From: Phoronis australis
Lineage: Eukaryota; Phoronida; Phoronidae
DNA: 57,514 nucleotides
Reading direction: 5' to 3'
Assembly (NCBI GenBank): GCA_002633005.1
Contig: NMRA01000111.1
Coordinates: 920,938 to 978,451 of the forward strand
Shown here: in pieces, positions 1-10,600 of the stretch
How positions within the stretch are numbered: the stretch's first letter is position 1
Layout: every line of letters starts with the position of its first letter
The notes under the pieces: generated by a model
The model's input: the letters and a program-made list of their open reading frames with translations, nothing else
Told to the model about the DNA's origin: nothing
The model's database searches: none
Made by a program: the position numbers and the translations under genes

Positions 1-179
1 GGGGGGGGTAAGTCTTGGTCAAGATGGCTATACTTGAGAATGTCTTATTAGTTTTGCTTTACTTTTTCCAGTTAGGAGAATACTGACAACCTACTGGGGC
101 CCCTGTAATGGTAAGTTGATCTTTCTTATTCCAGTAAGTTTTAAAAGAAAGAATAGGTTACCTTAACTTACATGTAAGT

Positions 180-715
180 TCGCTCACTGAAGCATCGTCA
201 TCTTTTAAGAAATTCGCTTCTAATTGTCCAAATATCATCTACAATCAGTCGATTTTCGTAGATACATAAACATGGAAATCAGAAATCAACAATAGATTCC
301 ATGAGCAATGCGTTTACCTTGATTTAATGACTCAATTTCTTATCGATCTCCTGTTTGTGAGTTTAAGCGAAAAATCTTTTACCTAAGTCGAAAAGTAATG
401 CATTTATTGCCATTTGAATTGTTAATATATTTTTGGGAATTGTCCGAATTTCATCAATGTCTGAGAGTAATTTTAGATTGGTAAAACTGGTCTCAGTGTA
501 GTGATTCCTGTCTGTACTTTACTACAGTATTTGAGGATCGGATTATAGTTTTTCCAATTTCAGATTGCAACTAAATTCACTGAAACATCATCAATTCTTA
601 CAAGGTTAGCTTCTAATTGTCAAAAATCATCTATGAATCTATCGTAGATATATAAACAAGTAAATCAGAAACCAAGGAATTTGTTTATCAAAACAGAATG
701 TTATGAGCAATGTCC
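180..715. repeat. Two diverged direct copies, about 390 bp apart
   Basis: About 180-315 and 565-715 share a run beginning with CACTGAA.CATC, followed by GCTTCTAATTGTC, ATCATCTA, CGTAGATA, ATAAAC and ATGAGCAATG, in the same order. No ORF or known element is recognised. The spacing suggests an old tandem duplication. Confidence 0.5.
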
Positions 716-3700
716 GCAGACATGCTTGTAGATTTTTGACAGGTAAACGGGTGAAGATGCAAGATGGGGCAATCGTATTAAGGTGTATTTTTGCTCATTT
801 CAGATTACCTACAACGGTTCACGAGGTTAACTTGAATTCCACTGTCAAAAAACGTTGAAATCTTTGCTTATGATTGCGAGAGTTCAGAGTACCCCTGTTT
901 GACATGTACAGGGTCTTCACAAATAGTAGCCTCGACAGCAGTGTTTTCCACACGTGAGAATTCTTTACAAACAACTCATAGTAATCACCTTCAAAAGAGA
1001 TACTACTCTTGTGATGCTATAGGAAATATTAGTTTATAACTAACCATCGTAAATAGTCCTTTTGTGTAATTCACATATAGTGGTCTTCACGTTCTTCGAA
1101 ATCCTATCCTTTCGATGGGGTCAATTCTATTGTATTTTTTTTACATTTTTGGTTGTTTGGGTCGAATTTCTTGACACTGCTTAGCTGTGCACGAGTGTTT
1201 TGTGTTTTTTGATTAGTTTCGAATCTCAAATTCCTTCGTGAATACTTGGCAGTGTCGGAGTTACATGTATAGAGGGACGAAGGGACATTTTCCCCGAACT
1301 GCTCCACGGAGAGAGGATCCCGTCTGAAATTGGACACTTAGTTTAAGATGAAAGGCTAAACATTATTAAGCTTGGAAAAGAGTGACAGTTCATTCCACTG
1401 TTGTGTGGTCACACGACGGTGCAGGAAAGTGACCTTCTTCAACAGGAAAGCCGGTTTCACGATTTCACACAAAACAGGAAAATAGAGGTAATCGATTCCA
1501 ACATTGGGCCCTCTCTCCGTGAGCTGCTCCTTAAGAATTTGTCAATGAAAACACAGTAAGGGTGGCCACTTGAACGTCATCGATGTCCTCCTTCAAGGGC
1601 GGGGCCTCTAAATATGAAAATATCTTTACTTCGAAAAACCAGGAAATGCGCAGCAATTGGTGTTATCTGCCAGGTCATCAATTTTCTCAAGTCAATTTGA
1701 CCTATCGCAAGCTCCGCCCCTATGCGAAAAGTCACGTGATACCCGACATTCGAACGAGATGTCAGAGGCAAATACACTGTCGCTAAACGACGTTCCTGGT
1801 GGAATCGATGAGTGTTTTTGTACTATTTGAAAACGCGTCGACAGAGACAAGAGGCGATGCTTTTCAACAGTGAATCTTACGTTCACGATATGGGAATTTG
1901 TAAAGGTGACGATGAAAAAATAAATGCTCGAGGAGCCAGCGAAAATCCGAAGAACCCTCGGCCTCGGGGCCACCTAGTTCACGTGACAACTGACAAGGCA
2001 ACTGATACGATATGTTCATGAAAAGCTGGGTATGTATCTTAAAGTCGAATTATCTGTACGATTCCATAGATTTCATGATCTTTCGAATAAAATCAGTGAA
2101 GGTTCACCGATAGTTTTGTTCTGTCGTCATGTAGCTAAATTTCGCCAAATGAAAAGTAGGTCACAACTGGTGGGACTCCTGGAGTAAAGTAGGTCATAGA
2201 TTACAGACATCACATGCACTATAGTGTCTGAATAGGTCGACTCGATAGCTCTGTTTACGCTTTTCTAATCTTGTAACGAAATATTTTGATAAAAAAATTC
2301 AGGTTCATAGCTCAGGTACACACTCATCTCGTCCTCAAACAGTTAGCTCCGGTAGGTCTAGGGCTGTGTTGAAGTAAAATTAATGTCTGGAATTCAGTGG
2401 CGGATCTAGGATACCACAGGGGGGCCAACATATGTTGCCTCGTGGAAATTGGGCAAAGTGCAATTGTATGTGCACAGGCNGTGGTAGTTGCAAAAATAGG
2501 GTATTTACAAAAATAACTCAAATTCTTTTTTAAAGCTTCATAAATCTAAATATCATTTTGAACAACTTCAAAATGAGCTCTCTAGCTCTAACTCTACAGA
2601 CTAGAGGTACACGTCAAAAAGTAATTCAACAGTTTATTTTTAGTGACAACAGCTCGACCAAGGCTTTGAGTTCGGCAGTAATCCAGTGCCCTTCCCTGTG
2701 CCGATCGAATCTATGAATTTTGACCGGGAGAGAAGTTCAATTGAACGCCAGCTTACGGTTTATGAATAACAAAAATGTACCTCTGATACGAAACAAAATA
2801 ATGTCCATTAGGTTGAAATACATAAAAAACATAAAGCAAAATGTCCTTGAAAACAACAATTTCCGGGGACTACCGCTAGAGTGCTGAGGTCCAGCAGGTG
2901 CCGAGACAAAGGCGGCCAAACGTAGTCAACTCGGGAGTCAAAATCTGAGATAGCCCTGCACCACAGCGACCAAGCTGAAAAGTGCGTATCTTGGAACTAA
3001 TGTATTTGTGTTTATAATAGCCTTCGAGTTATCAAGCAACATCGCTAAGTTCAGCTGCTCGTGTGGCCGTAGAGTTTGATCCATAGTTTACGCTTTTCAA
3101 CATCATTTTTCGGCTTAGGACATGCCAAAAATGACGGGATATTATTCTGGAGCAGTATAACGGCTGTCAGTGCTACACACGTCATATCAACACCGTTTCC
3201 CCATTCTTAGTGGACAATTTCTTGAGCTATAGACTAAAGTAAGTTTTACTCGACTGCGTGTGGTTTGTCGGGTAAAATGGCGGCTTGGAAACGCAGACGA
3301 AGGTGTGCCAAGAATGCTGCGTTCTGATTGGTCAATTAAGCCGTCCGTCATAATCCTGGCGATAGGTCAATTGATGTTATCTGTCAGGTGATCAATTTTT
3401 CTCAAATGATATACAATTTCGAGAAAAATAAATTAAGCGACACTTGTCTCCGTTTTCTCTTGCTAAACAGGGGCCTCTGTTAGAACTTAGTTTTGCATTC
3501 GCAAAATTGTCTTATTGATTTTAAAAATCCAGTAAATCAATACGCTCCACAAAAGCTTCGTTTTACAAATTTTCTCGATTTTTCGAAGTACCTGTATGAG
3601 TGATTACATGCTCGTTTTCAAGTGCATTTAGACGACCTGTGATGCCAAAGCGGAGACCTTACCGGACAACATGTACACCATGCACTGATACAGACTTGTT

Positions 3701-4076
3701 AAATGTTTTCTTGAATTTTCTATCTCATCCGTATTTCGCAGTCTGTCTTTTCTCGATTGTCCCCGGCCCCACACATATGTCGGTTGGCACGATTTAACAC
3801 TGACGCCTGAAATGTGCCCCCCCCTCTTCCTATATATGGCCCTGCCAGCTGACGAGGTATGACATGTGACGTATTTTGTGTTATCTTTCCTAGCATCGTA
3901 GCACTGTGAAAGAGTGTATGAAATAAAAATGTGTCACTTCAAATCTCCCGCCACAGGAGTCAAGACATTTATTTGACCACAGTGATCATTGTGGGGTGAT
4001 CGACCTCGCTACTTGTGAAGTGAATTGAATACTCTTACCACCCGCCAGGTTAGGCTGGGTGGGACTCGGAGTTCAA
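716..4076. other. Intergenic DNA, no recognised gene
   Basis: No conserved domain is recognised in any frame. About 1597-1745 is GC-richer and promoter-like: a GGGCGGGGCC box, its reverse-type CTCCGCCCC near 1711, and CACGTGA near 1733. It precedes a short ATG ORF at 1759 (see findings). AGTGGCGGATCTAGG near 2397 resembles the start of a common MITE type, but no partner end was found. One N lies near 2480. Confidence 0.4.
1759..2021 (+). other. Possible short or first-exon ORF with a frame break
   Basis: ATG at 1759 follows a GC-box and CACGTG-containing stretch and opens about 20 codons. A T5 run near 1814-1818 then shifts into the frame that stays open to 2021. One missing T would join the two halves into about 88 codons. 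No homologue is recognised, and chance is a real alternative. Confidence 0.15.
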
Positions 4077-4078
4077 CT

Positions 4079-4136
4079 CTAGGACCTCGCTAAAAGCAAG
4101 ATTTTGTGAGATTATGTGAGATATGTCGTGTTTTTG
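4079..4136. repeat. Dispersed repeat, copy 1 (partner at 49230)
   Basis: GGACCTCGCTAAAA-GCAAGA, then GAGATTA.GTGAGATAT and GTC.TGT, recur in the same order and strand at about 49230-49288. Most differences are transitions. This copy lies about 370 bp upstream of the methyltransferase ATG; the other is in the EcKinase-like intron. Confidence 0.6.
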
Positions 4137-4267
4137 CCAGATTTTTAGTCCAGTCAAGAGACAGCTACTGAACTTGCCAGTGCGGCCATAGTGAGCCCAT
4201 TTGCTTCGCTGAGTACTAGAAACCACACGGAGCCGCGTAATAAGCTGCACAGTTCACTAGTCTCCTC

Positions 4268-4400
4268 TGATCCTCTAGATTAGAAGTTCTCTGAACCTCT
4301 AGATTAGAGGTTCAACCTCTGACCCTCTAGATTAGAGGTTCAACCTCTGACCCTCTAGATTAGAGGTTCAACCTCTGACCCTCTAGATTAGAGGTTCAGC
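4268..4400. repeat. 28-bp palindromic tandem repeat upstream of the methyltransferase
   Basis: CCTCTAGATTAGAGG cores start at 4296, 4324, 4352 and 4380, an exact 28-bp period. A diverged copy starts at 4272. Each core is a near-perfect palindrome (CCTCTA..TTAGAGG). The array ends about 107 bp before the ATG, inside the presumed promoter. Confidence 0.85.
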
Positions 4401-4410
4401 TGTCTGGGCT

Positions 4411-4416
4411 TATAAG
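4411..4416 (+). promoter_or_regulatory. Possible TATA box of the methyltransferase gene
   Basis: TATAAG lies 96 bp upstream of the ATG at 4507, just after the 28-bp repeat array. If used, transcription would begin near 4440. This rests on position and motif only. Confidence 0.35.
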
Positions 4417-4506
4417 TTCTGTCGAGACAACGAAGTCTGTAGTTTTGCAAGTTACAGTACGTTGATTTGTGAATAAGCGTGCTAAGGATCGAGGCTGAGT
4501 ACTGAG

Positions 4507-4651
4507 ATGTCTTTCAACACACAAAATGGCTTCAATTCCAATGGATATGTTCCCTACATCAAAGACGAGGGCGCTGGATTCAGTGATGAAGACCTCATTT
4601 TATGCTTTCGGTTACTGGAGGAGACAAGGCCCGTCATATTACAAGCTTTAG
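4507..4651 (+). CDS. SABATH gene exon 1
   Basis: Residues 1-48. The ATG opens a short polar N-terminus (FNSNGYVPYIKDEG), where plant members have their substrate/SAM-lid segment. The exon ends with a phase-1 G before GTAAGT. Intron 1 is 7.4 kb and contains the antisense Gypsy remnant. Confidence 0.9.
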
Positions 4652-7600
4652 GTAAGTCAATTTCAGCCGCACGCAGTTGCTCTCAGCTCTTCTAGTTGGA
4701 AAATGTAAAATAAGTTTCCAGGCATAGTCTTCTGATTTACTCACTCGACTCGATATGTTTCTGTCTGACGAAAACTCGCGTAAGTTGGAATAGGCAATAC
4801 GTAGACCCTCAGCCTCAGTTGGCTAGACAATGACCATCGTCTCTATCCGGGCCAGGATTTGTAGGGCTTCTAGAAAATGATTTTTGTGAGTACTTTAGGG
4901 GGGCAATTTTATTTTGGTGTTTTTTAATTCATTTACTAAAGTGTTTTCAAAATCTAAAAAGTTCCCACACGTACGTTGCACATTTTTGAGAAATTTGAGT
5001 TTGAAGTGTAACGGGGCTGGTATCTACGACCAAGGCGTCCCGATTTTACGAGCCCGGTACGGACTGAGGGTGATATTGAAAACTAAAAGTTTGTGAATAG
5101 TACATACATTTATTGTAAGAAGATGTGAATACAATGTTTCACACTTACAAGCAATCCAGTTGTTCCCTGGTCTAGTATCGCAGCGTTGTGATTTATACAG
5201 TTCTGATACACGGGTAGGCCAGTCGCTAATTAATAGTTGTACATGTATGTGTAAGAACGGGGGCAATTTAGTTGTTCAGACCCGAAAGGTGAGATGCAGT
5301 CAAGCTCAAGAGGAGCCCGAGAATTGCTGGGGCTATACTATTGGCAAATCAGTTCGGGAGGAGCCCGAAAGCTGCACAAATAGTTGAAATTTGGTGTAAG
5401 TGAGAGTGTAGGTGTTAGATTCTTGAGCTCTGCGACTGGATTCCTCGTGTTTGACAGAGAAAAAGCTTAAGTACACAATTTCAACCAATCAGACGCGATC
5501 TGAAGGGCAAGGCCCACAACTCCTATAGGTTCTGACCATACCCAAAGGACCCAAAAGTGATCGGAAAATTCCATACGCAATGTACAGCTTGATCACTTGA
5601 GGGTGCATATATCTTGTTTACATAATCATGTCCAGGGCACTCTTGTTACACTCCCCCTGCCTCAGATCATGTCACACCTGTGACTGATAAAAAAAAAATA
5701 AAACAAACAGGAGTGAACTTCAAATCACTTAAACATATCAATATCAAAAGCAGACTAATAACGACAAAAAAACAACTATCCAAACACCATGAAGTTAATC
5801 GAACAACTTACACAATAGCACTGCGCGTAATAAACAAAATAAAATAATACAAAAATGAATAAGTAAAAACAATTATGGTGCGGCCATCACCTGTATACAT
5901 ACAAATGAACTAAAAACACTAAATGTAGATAACTAATATAACGGCAGTACGGATCGACAGGGGCGCGGAACCAGTGCTGCTTGGGGGAGACATACATCCG
6001 GCCTTCTCGGTCCTAACGTACAGTCTCGTCTCGCGCCACCGTAACTTCAGGAAATGGCTGGGGAACGTCCCTTCTGGCGTGTACCTCTTGCCGACGTTCT
6101 GCGGCAACGACGGCCTTTGCACGTTTCCGGTTGTGAACCAGTATTTCTGTCGTTCCGTCGTGCCCGGTCTTGCGTCGGTGTTTTCGGCGCGCGTGCCTAG
6201 CTGAAAACCTACGCATACAATGAGAACAGCAGATAAGTTTAATTAACGGTGAGCAAGTCTTTTCGTGCCGCTTCAGCATATAGAACTTGGTGAATGTCAT
6301 GTCACACTCGGCGCACTTGTATACGGGTCGGGATTGACTGATGGCCTCCTCTGACTTCCCCACAAGTTGCTCCACCTCTGCAGGATCTGGCTGAAGGTCT
6401 CTGCAAGAAGAAACAATAATTATAGAAACCGGGCCGGTTTCTTGATCAACCTGCCTCGGCGGTTGCGAACGACTGGTGTACTTGCTGCAGCGTGGTGGAC
6501 AGTGCCACGGCAGTCAGTACCCAAAGAAACATCATTCTAAGCCTCACTCAGAATGTCCAGAGAGCCAGAACACACTTCACAGTCGATCTCATCTGAGCTT
6601 ACCACATCAGCCCCCTGTTCAGGCTCCGGAATAGCATCTCGTCCCTCGTGAACTCCAGTACACATAGTGTACCTAATTATCGGACGGAACCTAAATATCG
6701 GACATTTCAAAAAATCTTACTTGAAGCATAATCTGAGAATTAAATGACACCAATTGTTGTTCCGTTGTAATGCATTCAATGTCCGGCACCGTCTCGTTTT
6801 TTACAGCGTTGCCTCGTTTTGATTTCACCGAGAGAGGGTGCAATTTAGACCCCCAAGTCGGCCTAAAATGGACGATCGCATAAATCGGTTATAAAAGTTG
6901 AAAATAAAATCTTTTTCCACAATGAAACTTTCTCATTGAACTGACAATATGTTACTGTTCCATTTTTTCATTTGTTTTTAAACTCAAGTCAAACCCCGAC
7001 CGCGCACGTGCGGGTGTCATATCAAGAAGCCAAAGTGATAATAAAAACTGCAGTGTGTTTGCACGTGCTTTAGTCGTCTGCACTAATTCATCGAAATGAC
7101 TTGACGCCGTCATAAGATTTCATTTTATGGATAATTTTATTGCGAATGGACCTGTGTTCTAGCAGCATACAATGTATATGTCAAAACACTCGAGCTGAAA
7201 TTTGGCTACAAGGTGCCCGCGGCCATTACGTGGTTAGTCAGTTTTCCGCGGTGTGGCTTTTGGGGAACATGGTGTCCGATATTTAGGTTCTCCGAAGGTT
7301 TGCTTGTTGTGTTTTTTAAAGTTCAGTCGGAACATAAATGTGGCTTTCGGTGACAAGATATAGTAACACAACAATTCTATAAAGGTAATTCTTTATTTGA
7401 GCAAAGAATTTACAACAATCCGTAGTATTTTCAATTAAATATAATGCAAAATGTGCCAAAACGTCCGATAATTAGGTCACTTGACTGTAGGCCCATGCCA
7501 CGGCTTCAAATGATCAACACGGACTACAATTTTGGGCATATCAGGTCCCTTCTGAACTTCATACTGCACATCACTTACTCGTCTAACTATCGTGTAGGGA

Positions 7601-10600
7601 CCCACCCACCCAAGACCAAGTTTCTGGTTAGCAGTTGGAGGGTACCATCGGAAGACCCAGTCCCCATCACGAAATTTGCGGAATTTCTCTCGGGCATCGT
7701 AGTACTTCTTCTGCCACTAAAAACTTGAATCCAACGCCTCTCTAGCTCCAGGCAGCGACACCTCCCGACCGAACAATAACTTATATGGTGTGAAACCCGT
7801 GCTGTCATGCTCTGGAGAACGATATGCCATCATAACGTACGTTAGATGGTCGTCCCAGTCCCTCCGATGCTTGTTCACGACCATGGCCAACATCCCTTGG
7901 ACCGTGCGATTAAACCGCTCTACCATGTCATCGGATTGCGGACGACAGGGGGTGATTCTAATCTTCTTCATTCCGAGCAATTGACAAAGTTCAGAGAACA
8001 AGTTACTCTCAAACTCCCGACCCTGATCAGAATGAATGTACGTTGGTACGCCAAATCTGGAGATAAACTCTGTCGCGAGTTTATCTGTGACTGTCTGAGC
8101 CGTGTGGTTTGGTAGGGCATAAGCTTCCGTCCACTTGATCAAGTAGTCTCCGACCTCCATGATGTATTCTATGTCATTGTACGATTTTGTAAGAGGACCA
8201 AGGATGTCCAAAGCAATGCGCTGGAATGGAGCGCCTGCTGAAGTGGTGCGCGACCTTTGCCCGGACCTGGTTTGCGCTGTGCACACATCTCGCAACGCTT
8301 GCACCACCTAGAAACATCACCCTGCAGCCCTGGCCAGTAGAAACGAGAACGGACGGTCCTAATAGTCTTGTCGCGACCAACATGTCCCGCTGTCCTTGCG
8401 TCATGCGTCAGCTGGAGAACCTGACTCCGTAACTGACGTGGAAGTACAATCACCATTCGATCACCGCCGCCACGGGCGTCGATCCAGCGCCGATACAGAA
8501 AAACTATCCTGCAAGTGCAAAAGGTTCCACTCAGAAAACAAACGCGATACGTGATGCAGTAGCGCTGTTGTGACGCTGACAGAGTTTGTCTGGCATAGGC
8601 GATGACCCTCTCCTCGCCATCCTGCTCCTGAGATAGTATTCCTGAGATGCCAAAGGCCGATGCATCCGTGCCAAGGATGAACCTACCCTGCCGCCGGGGA
8701 TACGCTAACACTGTATGGTTGGTAAGCAGTACCTTCAGCTGGTCAAATGCCAATTGACACGAATCATCCCACTCGAATCGTTGGTTCTTCCCGGTCAAAC
8801 GTGACAACGGTGCAGCAACAGTGGAGAAGTCAGGAATGAATCTGCGATAATATGAGGCCAGTCCAAGGAAACTGCGTACATACGAAACTGAGGATGGTGT
8901 CTCCCAATCAGCAACTGCAGCAACCTTTTCAGGGTCACAGTTTACCCCTGCTTCAGACACTACGTGGCCTAGGAAAGGTACCTCTCTCCGAAACAGACTG
9001 CACTTGGTCGGCTTAAGTCGCAGACCGGCGTCCCGAAAACGTAGAAAAACTCCTCGGAGATCGCAGAGGGCGTCACCGAAAGTTTTGCAAAGACTAGGAT
9101 GTCGTCAATATACAGTAGACCCTTGTCCCATTGCATTCCCGCAAAAACCTTTTCTACCAAACGCTCAAAACTAGATGGTGCATTCGCCAGACCAAAAGGC
9201 ATAGACGTGAACTCAAAAAGACCCCTATGAGATGCGAATGCAGTCTTCGCCCTGTCTTTCTTGGCCATTGGCACCTGCCAATATCCACTGGCCATGTCAA
9301 GGGTGGTAAACCATGACATGCCCACGAGGGAATCAAGGCAGGTGTCTATCCACGGGAAAGGATAGGCATCTTTCCTGGTCACCGCGTTCAATTTCCGGTA
9401 GTCTACACAGATTATGGAAATGGATGAAATCAGCAAGTGTAACGTATGGAACCGAGGTCAATAGATGCTACTCTGAGTAATTCAACCCACTAAAACGTTA
9501 CCTACTAATACGACACCTGGAGAAATTACCTGAAAAATGACAACGATTGACATGATGACGTCGATCATGATTATTATTATGAAGGTGGCGATTATGAACA
9601 ACATTAAACATTCATGTGGCTAGCGAAGATGTGAGAAATCAGTAAATAGGCTACAGTCTTGAGCGACACATGGCGAAATTAACTGAAAAGACGACGATGG
9701 AGATAATTACGAAGATGACGACTATGATGATGATGGTGGCGATGATGAACAATATGATAACATTCATATGACGAACGCAGAAGTCAGAAATCAGTTGCCG
9801 GTAAACTAACAGCACAGCAAAATTGGTCAACTAAGGAACAGCATTTTCAGAAAATCTCAAATAATTCAAAAAGTAGACGTTGTATCGAAAAATGGAAAAT
9901 ATATTCTGAAAGCCCGTTCAAAATTCTATCTAAAAACGTAATTGCACAAAAATCTAAAAAAATTTTCGAAAAAATTTGAAAGTTTGCATTTTTTGAAATT
10001 AAATGTCAAATAACTCAAAAATGGTAAGTCTGAGAAAAATTCGTACAGTTCATTTGAAAGAATATACTTCAGAGAATCCACATGCAAAAATTCACGTCAT
10101 TTTCTCTTCCCGTTTAAAATGGCACCCCAGCACGACTGAAAATGGGCCAACATGCGCCAGATTCGCCATCTTGGAAGCAACTTCCGAATGTTTAGCATTG
10201 AATATTACATTGCCAAAGAAAACTAATACCTGAAAAAGTTGAAGCAATTGGTCCTACAATGCACCCTCTAGAGGAGAAAAAGTTTTTGGTCCAAAATCGA
10301 GATGCGCATGCGCAACTGCCGATATTTCCGCCATCTTTAACCAGATGTAAATGATTTCTGGTTAAATCGTAGTACTTGTAGTTTTATATTGCAGCCGATT
10401 TGCAGCCGGATATGTCAACAACTACGGCCTTTATGAGCAACGGAATCAGAAATCGGAAACAATATGGCCGCCACATCCGCTATCTTGGATCCGATCATGA
10501 CATAGGCTTCCTGTACTTCCGGGACTACAAGTTGTGTGAAATTTTTTTGAAAATCCGACAAAAAATGCGACCTGTTGAGTGCAAACAAACAAAAAAATTG

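Larger units (their letters stand above)
5007..9420 (-). mobile_element. Gypsy (Ty3-type) LTR retrotransposon, 5'-truncated and decayed
   Basis: It lies antisense in intron 1 of the methyltransferase. In element orientation: pol from mid reverse transcriptase to integrase (9420-7477), a stretch bounded by nested inverted repeats (7476-6671), a C2H2 zinc-finger ORF (6400-6013), a polypurine tract (5663-5651) and one LTR (5650-5007). The gag, protease, RT N-terminus, primer-binding site and 5' LTR are missing. Three or more frameshifts show it is dead. Confidence 0.85.

Noticed and set aside
4268-4400. 28-bp palindromic repeats as a CRISPR array
   Set aside because: The units are directly tandem without unique spacers, and the DNA is eukaryotic.
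7444-8432. Plus-strand ORFs opposite Gypsy integrase
   Set aside because: They are antisense to clearly recognised integrase motifs.
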